The notes beneath the pieces are model-generated. The model was not told the origin of the DNA. It ran no database searches and was given only the letters and a program-made list of their open reading frames with translations. Both the position numbers and the translations under genes were made by a program. From the IMG/VR virus record IMGVR_UViG_3300042465_005691, positions 1 to 20,625 of that record: 20,625 nucleotides of DNA, one strand, 5' to 3'. The stretch comes from a virus. Shown in pieces: positions 7,024 through 15,200 of this stretch. Within the stretch, counting starts at the first letter, position 1; every line of letters starts with the position of its first letter.

Positions 7024-9242
7024 AGTGGAGAAACTCCTGTACCGTTAACGAACCAAGTGTTTGCAGAGACATGAACAAGAGTTGCCATGCCATATGTTGT
7101 TACATTACGACCAGCAGATGTTGTATTGCCTGCCAAGAACAATGATACTCCAGTATTTGGTGTGATAGTCACATTCGCACTTAAAGATGTTCTGGATATA
7201 ATAGCGATTGATGCACCAATAGGGAACGCCACATTTGATGTTGTTGGAATATAAACAATATTATTTGTTGATACATTATAGTATAAGTGTTTGCCTTGGT
7301 CTGCAAGCGTGATTACATAATTTGATGACAGATTATTCTGTGGCATACTCATGTAACCAACAGCATTTGCAGACACATTTCCTGCAGCAGCATCACCAGT
7401 AATTGTTCCACCAGTTGAAATTATTAAATTACCAGATGTGACATTAGAAGAAACTGTCAATGAAGTTAATGTGCCAACTGAAGATAAGTTGGAACCAGTA
7501 ACAGTTCCAGCGAGTGTAGTGCCACTTAAAGTGTTTGCATTTGCGTTGTTTGCAGTATTAAATGCAGCCTGTGCAGTTGATGCTGCGGCAGTTGCGGTGT
7601 TTTGTGCGGTGTTTGCTTGTGCATATGCATTAGTGCCAGTTGTTGTCGCAGTATTTGCTTGGTCGAAGGCAGCATTTGCTTTTGTGAACGCACCATCTGC
7701 CTGATTGTCATAACTAATTGCTTGTCCTGCTAATACAAGTGCAGTATTCGCAGTATCAAATGCAGAATTTGTTTTTGTGAATATTGAAGTTGCTATTGAT
7801 GCATTTGTATTTGCAGTTGCATATGCAGAGTAGGCATAAGTGTTAACTGTATTTGCAAAATCATAAGAAGATTGTGCAATCGTAGTTGCAGTATTTGCCT
7901 GATTGTAACCAGAGACAGCGGTATTTGCTTGGTCAAATGCTTGTTGTGCTAAAACATTCGCAGAGTTTGCCTTAGAGAAAGCAGCATTGGCATAAGTGCC
8001 AGCATTAATTGCATTTGTGTTTGCCGTATTTGCTTGTGCGAAAGCAGGTGTCGCAATGTTTGCTTGAGTAAATGCGGCTTGTGCAACAGTATTGGCTGCA
8101 TTGGCAGTTACTTGTGAGTTGTTTGCAGTTAACCAAGAAAGTGATGCAGTTGAAACGGCAGTATTGGCAGCATCATAAGCTGCATTAGCGTGTGCGAAAG
8201 CAGAATTAGCAGTATTTCTGGATGCAGTAACAAACGCATCATTTAATGTGATTGAAATTGTATTTGCATAATTATATGCGTTTTGTGCAAGTACATTAGC
8301 ACTATTTGCTTTATCAAAAGCGGCTAATGCGGAAACATTTGCACTATTGGCAGTTGTGTTTCCAGTATTCGCTTGATTGAAAGCGGCTTGTGCAAGTACA
8401 TTCGCAGAGTTTGCTTTATCGAAACCAACTTGGTCGTATGTTGCATTAGCAAAACCTGTAATTGCAGTATTACTGATTGAACTAATTCTACCATTTGCTT
8501 CTACTGTAAATACAGGAACAAAAATTGAATTGCCGTGAGAACCAGTATTAACAACTGTAATGAATGTATTATCAGTATTTGCTTTATCGAAGGCGGCTTG
8601 TGCAATGACATTCGCACTATTTGCTTTGTCGAAAGCATTATTTGCATGTAAGAATGCTGCGGTAACAGTTGCGGCACCTAGTGTGTTGGCGGCATCAAAC
8701 GCTTGTTGTGCAAGCACATTGGCACTATTTGCTTTGTCGAAAGCACCATTTGCATGACCAAAAGATGAAGTTGCATAAGTCGCATTAGCAAAACCACCAA
8801 TTGCAATATTAGAGATTGCACTAATTCTACCATTCGCAGCAACAGTAATAACAGGCACAAAAGTCGCATTACCATGTGTACCAGTTGTGATTGTGATAAA
8901 AGTGTTATCAGTATTTGCTTGGTCAAATGCTTGTTGTGCTAAAACATTAGCAGAGTTAGCTTTATCCCATCCAGCCTGAGCAATTACATTCGCAGAATTT
9001 GCTTTGTCATATGCACCTTGTGCAATAACATTGGCAGAGTTAGCCTTGTTGAAAGCACTATTCGCTTGAACAAAAGCAACGGGACCAATGTTGTCTACAA
9101 ACAAATCAAGATTCTGTAGACTCAATTGTTTTGTTGTAAATGTTCCGCTACTCTTATCAACAACAACAAACGCAGTATTAGATGCATTTGCAGTAGGCGT
9201 TGTTAACTCTGGTAAGAGTGAAATCTTTGTTGTGGTTGTCAT
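7020..9242 (-). CDS. Repeat-rich fibre-like structural protein
   Basis: The 740-residue product has three parts. Residues 1-50 form an N-terminal head (MTTTTKISLLPELTTP) that may anchor it to the virion. Residues about 56-571 are a long array of roughly 14-residue units of the type AFDKANSANVLAQ, with Ala and Asn at regular spacing. Residues 572-740 are a C-terminal beta-rich region containing LSGTTLAGTVTGSNLSSVGT and ending GTGVSPL. Two closely related inserts (residues 111-156 and 223-269) carry VPVxTVxANGRISxISNxAI, like the short 'TVDxxGRIT' motifs of many phage tail fibres. The regular repeats suggest an elongated, probably trimeric shaft. It lies between gp7 and gp8, and stops in an ATGA overlap with the next gene. 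Fibre identity is inferred from sequence style and context; which receptor or partner it contacts is unknown. Confidence 0.8.
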   Translation of the reverse strand: MTTTTKISLLPELTTPTANASNTAFVVVDKSSGTFTTKQLSLQNLDLFVDNIGPVAFVQANSAFNKANSANVIAQGAYDKANSANVIAQAGWDKANSANVLAQQAFDQANTDNTFITITTGTHGNATFVPVITVAANGRISAISNIAIGGFANATYATSSFGHANGAFDKANSANVLAQQAFDAANTLGAATVTAAFLHANNAFDKANSANVIAQAAFDKANTDNTFITVVNTGSHGNSIFVPVFTVEANGRISSISNTAITGFANATYDQVGFDKANSANVLAQAAFNQANTGNTTANSANVSALAAFDKANSANVLAQNAYNYANTISITLNDAFVTASRNTANSAFAHANAAYDAANTAVSTASLSWLTANNSQVTANAANTVAQAAFTQANIATPAFAQANTANTNAINAGTYANAAFSKANSANVLAQQAFDQANTAVSGYNQANTATTIAQSSYDFANTVNTYAYSAYATANTNASIATSIFTKTNSAFDTANTALVLAGQAISYDNQADGAFTKANAAFDQANTATTTGTNAYAQANTAQNTATAAASTAQAAFNTANNANANTLSGTTLAGTVTGSNLSSVGTLTSLTVSSNVTSGNLIISTGGTITGDAAAGNVSANAVGYMSMPQNNLSSNYVITLADQGKHLYYNVSTNNIVYIPTTSNVAFPIGASIAIISRTSLSANVTITPNTGVSLFLAGNTTSAGRNVTTYGMATLVHVSANTWFVNGTGVSPL
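7921..7958. repeat. 38-bp exact direct repeat, copy 1
   Basis: This stretch is identical base for base to 8911-8948. The copies lie 990 bases apart, exactly 330 codons, so recombination between them would keep the frame of the fibre-like gene. It encodes part of a NVLAQQAFDQANT unit. Confidence 0.9.
8614..8637. repeat. 24-bp exact direct repeat, copy 1
   Basis: Identical to 8722-8745, 108 bases (36 codons) away in the same frame; it encodes the AFDKANSA core of a repeat unit. Confidence 0.85.
8722..8745. repeat. 24-bp exact direct repeat, copy 2
   Basis: Identical to 8614-8637, in the same frame of the fibre-like gene. Confidence 0.85.
8911..8948. repeat. 38-bp exact direct repeat, copy 2
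   Basis: Exact copy of 7921-7958, in the same orientation and reading frame, immediately ahead (in coding sense) of the first ANGRIS insert of the fibre-like gene. Confidence 0.9.
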
Positions 9243-9258
9243 TTTTTTATTCTTATCC

Positions 9259-11892
9259 CTATGATTCTACTGTAATAACTAGTCCGTCTTCTGTGCTGAA
9301 TTCTAATGAACCCTCAGTTGAAACAGCGTTGTAAGCAGTGTTTACAACAACAATATCCTGAATGTTTGCTGTATATGTAAAGGCACTAGTAACAGATAAA
9401 TTCGTATTACTTATGATACTGTTGATGACCCTTATCTCTGAGTTTACTGCAATGTAAGCACCAAGTGTTATAAAACCAAGACTGTTTGCGACATTAAATT
9501 TTGTGTTGATGCCTGTTACATAAATGCTTGAATTTGCAACATTTACTTTACCAGATAGTGTTTTAATGGTTTCTGGATAAACTAATGTATCTATTGTTGC
9601 TTCAGATGAATCTAGTACATCCAATCTTCGCATTTCTGAATACACTTGGAATCCAGCTGGATGCATTAATTCTTTGAATATTTTCTTATATTTAGAGAAC
9701 TCCACAGTAGAGGATAACAAATATGAGTAATCCATGTAATAATTTCTACCTTGAATTTTTCTATCTGAAGAAGACAAAATACTGTCTGAAGTAGTCCATC
9801 TTCCTGGAAATGATTCATAAGTTTGTGACAATGTTGCGTTTGCAGTTGCAGTTCCGTCACCAAACAATGTTAAGTCAACTTGTGGAGTTGAGGTGAATCC
9901 TTCACCTGGATCGGTAATTGTTACTTCTTCAATTTCACCTGGTCTCTTTGTACCAGATGCAATTAGATTTTCACCATCACCCAAGATACCAATCACTCTC
10001 ACAATTGCACCACCGCCAGTTGCAGAACTAACTGTAACTGTTGGTATTTTATCTTGTGTATATCCTTGACCACCAATTAAGTTAGTGTCCCATTTTCTGA
10101 CTGCTTTTGCAGTTTTGATTTCTGAGAATGTTGTATTAACATTTAATGAAGTATCAGATGCAATAGAAATTACTCTCTTTGTTTCATTGCCAATCATAAT
10201 TCTATCACCAACAATTAACTCACTTGTGAACAATGTTCCACTACCTGCAACCATAACATTTGATACTGAAGTTACACTTGCATTTCCTGTAATCTTCGAT
10301 GGCACAAATGCAACATTCGTAACTGCACCAATTGGTGATACATTGATAACTTCTGCGGCCGCACCAGTGCCAAATGACATTGGTTTTGATGTGAAGATTA
10401 ATTCATCACCTTTCACATATCCTGAACCACCATTATCAATAACTAATTTACCTAAAGAACCATAAGTGTCGATATAAACTGTTGTTGGGTTTATAGTGTT
10501 TGCAGTCAATGGTGAAATTGTCAAAGTTGCTGGTTCTGCATTTAATGTTGGTACTGTAGCAACAACTGCGTTTGCAGTAAGAATAGAAATCGTTGCAATC
10601 TCACCAATTGAAGTGTAAGATGCATTTGACATTGCTCTCACAATTGGAGTACTAATGTAAGTATTTCCTGTTGTTGATGTATTACCAGGAAATCCCCAAT
10701 TTGTTGCAGACAATAATGTATTTGCAGGATCAACATCAGAGATAACATCAGAGAACACTAAGAATGTATTTGCTGTATTTTTCGTTGATGTTTGTACCGA
10801 TGCAATACCAAAATTTAATTCTGTTGTTTCATATCCAACAGCCGCAATTCTTGATGCTGTTTTAAATCCTGAACCACCTTCGTCAATTGTAACTTTAGTG
10901 ATTGTGCCTTTAAATGTTTTTGATACAATTGCAGTTGCAGGTATCGTTGATACATCAGATGCCACAATAACTGGATCACCAACATTATAACTTGAACCAC
11001 CATCAATAATATTAATTCTTAATAGTGATGAAATTGTTGTGAAAGAAACATTTATTAAATTATCATCTGGACCAAAAACATTAGTTGTTACACCTTCACC
11101 AATAGTGAATTCACCAAGTAATGTCTTTGGGTTAACATACAATTCTAAAACTGTTTTATTGTTAACGACACTCTTAGAAACTTTTTCTACTGTTGCGGTT
11201 GCATTAGACCTAACACCTGTAATTCTTCTATTAGCAAAAATTGCCTTATCTAAAGTTTCGGCATATCCAACTTTAATTACTGCATTATTCGCAGGCGCAG
11301 TATTGAAAACTAATTTTTGTGATTCTTTTCTAATGCCGTAGCCAGTTGTCTGTAAAACATTATTCACATAGACGGACACCTCACTAAAACCTAATTTACC
11401 TAGAATGTAGAAAGTTTTATTTGTTCCATTACCAGTATAGTTTGAGTAAATTTCAGTTGATACTTTTACTGCGTTTTCAACTTCCCATCTACCATCAGAT
11501 GCTCTGAGAACATTGTTTTTTGGATAATTAATTTCAAGTTCACCACCAAACAACATTCTGAATAGTAACTTGAATGACTTCTCAGAACCTTTTGATAGAT
11601 AAAGTGGCAATACATTTTTAATCAATAGCGCTTTGTCTATTGTTGTATCTTTTGGTAAAAATGTAGCATATGAATTTAAAAACTGTTGTTCAAATTCTTC
11701 AATAGAATCATCAACATCAGAAATGTATTTTAATTCTTTTGATTTGGTAGTTAAATCATTTTTTTGAGTACCTTGTTTGTTTTCCAAGAACTCATAATAC
11801 GCTTCTAAGAATGAAATGAAAACAGGATACTCTTCCCGAACGAATTCAGGAACTTGTTTGTTGATTAACAGCGATACTTTATTGTCAGTCAT
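9259..11892 (-). CDS. 7: Baseplate wedge protein, gp7-like (shortened N-terminus, expanded interior)
   Basis: The 877-residue product starts VSLLINKQVPEFVREEYPVF (6-25), continues ISFLEAYYEFLEN and has LPLYLSKGSEKSFKLLFRML (95-114). These align with a C-terminal part of T4 gp7 that reads FEAFCEAYIQYLSDGYGTQ and STKGIEASYKFLFKVLYNEE. Near the end, GRNYYMDYSYLLSS (715-728) and MHPAGF (743-748) match T4 NRSRSYYVMKIKSNLPSS and VHPVGF. In T4, gp7 (1032 aa as I recall) runs through the whole wedge with gp6. Here roughly the first 690 residues of T4 gp7 have no visible counterpart. Instead beta-rich GGSGY modules (about 295-350, 483-530, 606-690) are inserted between the two conserved blocks, and a further domain follows (760-877). 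The ATG overlaps the gp6 stop by one base (TAATG, 11890-11894). The gp6-gp7-gp8 order supports the call. Confidence 0.78.
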   Translation of the reverse strand: MTDNKVSLLINKQVPEFVREEYPVFISFLEAYYEFLENKQGTQKNDLTTKSKELKYISDVDDSIEEFEQQFLNSYATFLPKDTTIDKALLIKNVLPLYLSKGSEKSFKLLFRMLFGGELEINYPKNNVLRASDGRWEVENAVKVSTEIYSNYTGNGTNKTFYILGKLGFSEVSVYVNNVLQTTGYGIRKESQKLVFNTAPANNAVIKVGYAETLDKAIFANRRITGVRSNATATVEKVSKSVVNNKTVLELYVNPKTLLGEFTIGEGVTTNVFGPDDNLINVSFTTISSLLRINIIDGGSSYNVGDPVIVASDVSTIPATAIVSKTFKGTITKVTIDEGGSGFKTASRIAAVGYETTELNFGIASVQTSTKNTANTFLVFSDVISDVDPANTLLSATNWGFPGNTSTTGNTYISTPIVRAMSNASYTSIGEIATISILTANAVVATVPTLNAEPATLTISPLTANTINPTTVYIDTYGSLGKLVIDNGGSGYVKGDELIFTSKPMSFGTGAAAEVINVSPIGAVTNVAFVPSKITGNASVTSVSNVMVAGSGTLFTSELIVGDRIMIGNETKRVISIASDTSLNVNTTFSEIKTAKAVRKWDTNLIGGQGYTQDKIPTVTVSSATGGGAIVRVIGILGDGENLIASGTKRPGEIEEVTITDPGEGFTSTPQVDLTLFGDGTATANATLSQTYESFPGRWTTSDSILSSSDRKIQGRNYYMDYSYLLSSTVEFSKYKKIFKELMHPAGFQVYSEMRRLDVLDSSEATIDTLVYPETIKTLSGKVNVANSSIYVTGINTKFNVANSLGFITLGAYIAVNSEIRVINSIISNTNLSVTSAFTYTANIQDIVVVNTAYNAVSTEGSLEFSTEDGLVITVES

Positions 11893-13937
11893 TACACTTC
11901 AGATAATTCAGTAGTTATGGAAGCCGGATCATCCACATCAATTGTAATGATGGTATCTTTTGAAGAAGTAATAATACCTCTTTCAGATTCAACATCGATT
12001 CTCATCAAGTTGTCTGGTGTTGAAATTGAATTTACATTTAAATCATTCAATGTGATTAAACCGGATGCATAGTTAATTGTTCCGGCTTCTGCATTAATAA
12101 TTTTCTTTTCTGCATTTTCATCATAGTAAAATGTTCTGAGTGTACCAAATCTACCATCAAGAATTGCAATTGCAGATGCACCATATCCACCGCCGCCTGA
12201 GATTGATACTAATGCTCGGGTGTAATTAATACCTCTATTGGATATTACAATGTTTGTTATCTTACCATTTGTAAGAACAGCAGTTGCAATCGCACCAACA
12301 CCATCACCAGTAATAGTGACTGTTGGTTCAGATGTGTATCCTGTACCAGCATTTGTTACTTGAATTTCAGAAACGCCAGTAAATGATTCTGGTGTTTCTT
12401 CTATTTGTGCCGTTCTTAAAACACCAACTGTATCAAATATGGTAAATTGAGAACTCGTTAACTTGTTGGTTGAAGTGCCTCTGTGCAACAATGCGTTATA
12501 GTCAACTTCATAAGTTGTTGATTGTCCCAATTTTAATGCAAATCGTTTTTCTAATCTTAAAAGTGTTTCTGAACCGGCAATCGTGTTAGTATCAACACCA
12601 TCAATTACATCTTGTAATTTAGAAAGAATAAAAGTTGCATTGAATTTATTCAAATTAGTGTTTGAATAGTTGATAATTGAATTTCTAATTGCCGTTGTAA
12701 TTGCATTGACTGAACTAGTAGTTTTTGATTTATCATACTTAACTGTATTTTTAACCAATAGATACAAAAATTGTGCATCTCTAATTTCTGAACTTACGGC
12801 AACAATCGCTTTTGGTTTAATAATTTCGTCAATAATTCTTTGTTTTTCTGTCTCTGAGATAAAGTAATTTGTTTTTGGTTTTAATGCAATATAAACTTTA
12901 CCGTATGATGGTGGAGTTTCATCTTCACCACCCCATACGGATAGTGAATCAACATTTGGATAGTTCTTCTTTATATAAGATTCATAATCTTTAAATGTTA
13001 CCAATCTGTTTTGTGAAGAGAACTGTGATGCGGCACTAAATTTAATCTCATCAATAGATTCTCTATCAGAACCACCTGCGGCTGAAGTGTTTGTTGTGAT
13101 TGCAATATTTGTTAATCCATTAATTGATCCGTTTGGAACAAAAGCGTTTGCTTTATTTGCAGCGGTGCCTTTTGTTATCAAATAACTAACAGTAATTACT
13201 GCACCATCCTCTAATGCTTTTCCTATAGTTCCATCACTAAAATAAATTTTATAATTTCCATTCTTATCTTCTTGTAAGAAAAAGACAGAAGAATCAACAG
13301 TAACATCCAAAATATCTGTTGCTAAATTATAAACTTCAGTAAATGTATTACCTGCATTTGGTGATACTGCAACTTTAATTGTGCTTGTATCAATTCCGTC
13401 ATCGGGTAAAATAAATGTTGTTTTTGGATTTGAATTTTTATTATAAGTGAATTGATATGTGTTTAACCCGCCCTCATAAATTTGTAAATTTTCAAAATAA
13501 AATGTTGTGCCAGATTTTGTCGCAACTGCATCTTCCAATAAAGTGAAATTATATGAAGCGCTATCGACTAAAGATGAACTAAAAGAAAATCCTCTTGGTA
13601 TAGTAATTATATCTGGTGTTGTATTTCCACTTTCAACAGTAACATTAATTGTTGCCATTGGAGAAGTAGTTGAATATGGTATGTAACCTAAAGTTTTTGC
13701 ATGTGAAACAACAGAGTCTCTTAAAATGGCAGTATCTAAAAATGCCTCATTTGCAACCATATTCAAGTAATATGAATTGTAATGAGTATTGTAGGCAAGA
13801 ATATCCAACAAAACAGAAAGACCTGAACCTTCAAAATCATAGTCTTGAAATGTGTTTTGTTGTTTTAGATAAGTCTTTAGGTTTTGTTTGATTTGGTCAA
13901 AATCAAGGTCTGAAATTTGTAAACGAGCGTTGGCCAT
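11892..13937 (-). CDS. 6: Baseplate wedge protein gp6 (baseplate J-like)
   Basis: The 681-residue product closely follows T4 gp6 (660 aa). Residues 14-50 (FDQIKQNLKTYLKQQNTFQD, then YDFEGSGLSVLLDILAYNTH) match T4 FAEIKQNLIEWLNGQNEFLD and YDFEGSRLNVLCDLLAYNT. LGYIP and IPRGFSFSS follow as in T4 NGYLP and IPRGTRFLA. Downstream, SSQNRLVTFKDYESYIKKNY and GKVYIALKPK fit the baseplate J-like core. In T4, gp6 forms the continuous ring around the baseplate that drives the hexagon-to-star change. The C-terminal region (residues 522-596) contains two tandem GTGYTSEPTVTI-type beta repeats not seen in T4 gp6. It starts 2 bases after gp25 ends and overlaps gp7 by one base. Confidence 0.93.
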   Translation of the reverse strand: MANARLQISDLDFDQIKQNLKTYLKQQNTFQDYDFEGSGLSVLLDILAYNTHYNSYYLNMVANEAFLDTAILRDSVVSHAKTLGYIPYSTTSPMATINVTVESGNTTPDIITIPRGFSFSSSLVDSASYNFTLLEDAVATKSGTTFYFENLQIYEGGLNTYQFTYNKNSNPKTTFILPDDGIDTSTIKVAVSPNAGNTFTEVYNLATDILDVTVDSSVFFLQEDKNGNYKIYFSDGTIGKALEDGAVITVSYLITKGTAANKANAFVPNGSINGLTNIAITTNTSAAGGSDRESIDEIKFSAASQFSSQNRLVTFKDYESYIKKNYPNVDSLSVWGGEDETPPSYGKVYIALKPKTNYFISETEKQRIIDEIIKPKAIVAVSSEIRDAQFLYLLVKNTVKYDKSKTTSSVNAITTAIRNSIINYSNTNLNKFNATFILSKLQDVIDGVDTNTIAGSETLLRLEKRFALKLGQSTTYEVDYNALLHRGTSTNKLTSSQFTIFDTVGVLRTAQIEETPESFTGVSEIQVTNAGTGYTSEPTVTITGDGVGAIATAVLTNGKITNIVISNRGINYTRALVSISGGGGYGASAIAILDGRFGTLRTFYYDENAEKKIINAEAGTINYASGLITLNDLNVNSISTPDNLMRIDVESERGIITSSKDTIITIDVDDPASITTELSEV
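12150..12374 (-). other. Tandem GTGYTSEPTV-type beta repeats in gp6
   Basis: Encodes gp6 residues 522-596, two tandem units: VSEIQVTNAGTGYTSEPTVT and KITNIVISNRGINYTRALVS, each followed by a Gly/Ala-rich strand (GDGVGAIATAV, GGGGYGASAIAIL). Confidence 0.7.
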
Positions 13938-13939
13938 TT

Positions 13940-14344
13940 TTATCTAATCCGTTCTAGGAAAAAATTAATTGTTATCGGACTTGTTTTATTAGCAACATAA
14001 AATTCCATATAAACTTTGAATCCATTATTGTCATAATCTGGAGAAACAGCAAGTTTAGATATTTTCGCTCTGGACTCATAATTTTTAATAGTCTGTTCAA
14101 TTTCTTTTTCTAATGTTGTTGCTGTAATAGTATCCATGTTCTCAAACAAAAGACGGCGCACATTACTACCAATATTTGGTTGAAATGGTCTTTCGTAGTG
14201 ATTCGTCAAAATAAGATTTTTAATAGAGTTAACAATCGCCACCTCATTAGTGTAGCGATTGATATCTTTTTTAACTGGATGTATAGTGAAATTCAAGTCT
14301 AAATCACTAGATCCAGTAGTTATATTTGTGGTTACGGTTGCCAT
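13940..14344 (-). CDS. 25: Baseplate wedge protein gp25 (GPW/gp25 family)
   Basis: The 134-residue product has the size of T4 gp25 (132 aa) and the same core: VAIVNSIKNLILTNHYERPF, then QPNIGSNVRRLLFENMDTIT, TLEKEIEQTIKNYESRAKIS and LAVSPDYDNNGFKVYMEFYV, matching T4 RPFDPWFGCDLSDQLFENMT, ERNIESAVRNYEPRIDKLAV and so on. The EPR-type motif of this family appears as NYESR. Gp25 links the wedge ring to the first sheath subunit and is conserved across contractile injection systems. It lies directly upstream of gp6, its partner in the wedge core. An AGAAG ribosome site precedes the ATG. Assignment is firm. Confidence 0.95.
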   Translation of the reverse strand: MATVTTNITTGSSDLDLNFTIHPVKKDINRYTNEVAIVNSIKNLILTNHYERPFQPNIGSNVRRLLFENMDTITATTLEKEIEQTIKNYESRAKISKLAVSPDYDNNGFKVYMEFYVANKTSPITINFFLERIR

Positions 14345-14348
14345 CTTC

Positions 14349-14356
14349 TATTTATG
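14349..14356 (-). promoter_or_regulatory. Weak candidate T4-type late promoter before gp25
   Basis: The minus strand reads CATAAATA, 7/8 to TATAAATA, ending 4 bases before the gp25 ATG and overlapping the stop codon of the preceding gene. The extreme proximity to the start argues against it. Confidence 0.15.
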
Positions 14357-15191
14357 AGTTAAGCCTGGTCAAAAGCTTGCTTGTTCCTGTGTAATCATTA
14401 ACTAAAGTTGTTTCAGATTCACCCATATCTGAGAACTGTCTTACTGTTTTGTAATCATTTACCATAGTTTTCATATTAGTAAAAAATGTCTCATCATGCG
14501 TTCTTCTAGTATCAAAAAATGTAATCATTGCGTTGATTCCAGTATTGATTGTATTAGCTTGTGTTGCGGTCAATGTAGATTTGATATTTGGACTTGAAAA
14601 ATAGATACTTGAATTTACTGTAGTTTTATATGTTGTCAAAGTGTTGGAATATGTATTAGCTTCTGGTCCAGTAAACAAACTGGTCAGAGAACCATTCATA
14701 ATTGCTGTATTACTAATACCATCAGTTTGGTAAATAATATACATTAAACTTCGTGCATAACCCTTAACTGTATCTTTAAATGGTTTTGTAGTTGCAATAG
14801 TAGAACCAGCTTCTGTAATAAAATCGGCATATGAAGTCACACCAGAAACTCTATCTGTATGGTCTTTAAAAGCAGTCATTGTTGAAATCAAATTATTAGC
14901 TGCATTTGCAACATTTGCCATTGTAGAATCCACACCAACATTATCATAAATTTCAATAGTGCTTTTTAGATTCATGATTAAGTTTGCAGTTACAGCAATA
15001 GTGGTTGATATTGTACCTAAAGGATTTTGATTGTATCCACTAACATTGCTATCTGAAATATCTTGTGTTTGCCAATCTTCAATTAATGATGGAATAGCAT
15101 CTAAATGTGCTTTTGTGTTTGCAGAAAATTCAACTATGTCACCATGTGGGTCACTATAATTATATCCTAATTTTTGAAATAATGTAGCCAT
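14352..15191 (-). CDS. Unrecognised 279-aa virion-module protein
   Basis: I do not recognise this family. The 279-residue protein begins MATLFQKLGYNYSDPHGDIV and is rich in Thr, Ser, Asn and Ala. It contains many stretches that look helical (for example ITVTANLIMNLKS-like sequence near residues 65-80 and FDTRRTHDETFFTNMKTMVN near 230-250). It has no cysteine in the translation, no signal peptide and no clear membrane segment. A strong AAGGA lies 6 bases before the ATG and is formed partly by the stop codon of the needle gene, so the two are tightly linked. The location between spike and wedge genes suggests a baseplate structural or assembly role; this is inference only. Confidence 0.75.
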   Translation of the reverse strand: MATLFQKLGYNYSDPHGDIVEFSANTKAHLDAIPSLIEDWQTQDISDSNVSGYNQNPLGTISTTIAVTANLIMNLKSTIEIYDNVGVDSTMANVANAANNLISTMTAFKDHTDRVSGVTSYADFITEAGSTIATTKPFKDTVKGYARSLMYIIYQTDGISNTAIMNGSLTSLFTGPEANTYSNTLTTYKTTVNSSIYFSSPNIKSTLTATQANTINTGINAMITFFDTRRTHDETFFTNMKTMVNDYKTVRQFSDMGESETTLVNDYTGTSKLLTRLNS

Positions 15192-15200
15192 AATATATCC

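Larger units (their letters stand above)
7530..9077 (-). repeat. Coding tandem repeat array of the fibre-like gene
   Basis: About 30 degenerate units of about 14 codons (42 bases) encode variants of A-F/Y-D-K/Q-A-N-S/T-A-N-V-L/I-A-Q across residues 56-571. Units are diverged, but several pairs are nearly identical at the DNA level, so the array is probably shaped by recombination between units. Confidence 0.8.

Noticed and set aside
8678-8926. 82-aa minus-strand frame within the fibre-like gene, rich in Leu/Met
   Set aside because: Out-of-frame shadow of the repeat array; several similar low-complexity shadows occur there (for example 7526-7711).
7530-9077. Regular repeats considered as a CRISPR array or noncoding tandem repeat
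   Set aside because: Repeats are degenerate, keep a multiple-of-three period and are continuously translated into AFDKANSANV units, so they are coding repeats.
6553-9242. Diversity-generating retroelement at the fibre-like gene
   Set aside because: No reverse transcriptase, template repeat or adenine-biased variable repeat pair was seen in the window.
10085-10465. 126-aa open frame on the plus strand
   Set aside because: It lies wholly antisense to the well-supported gp7-like gene; its hydrophobic, Val/Pro-rich translation is what the reverse of Thr/Asn-rich coding gives.
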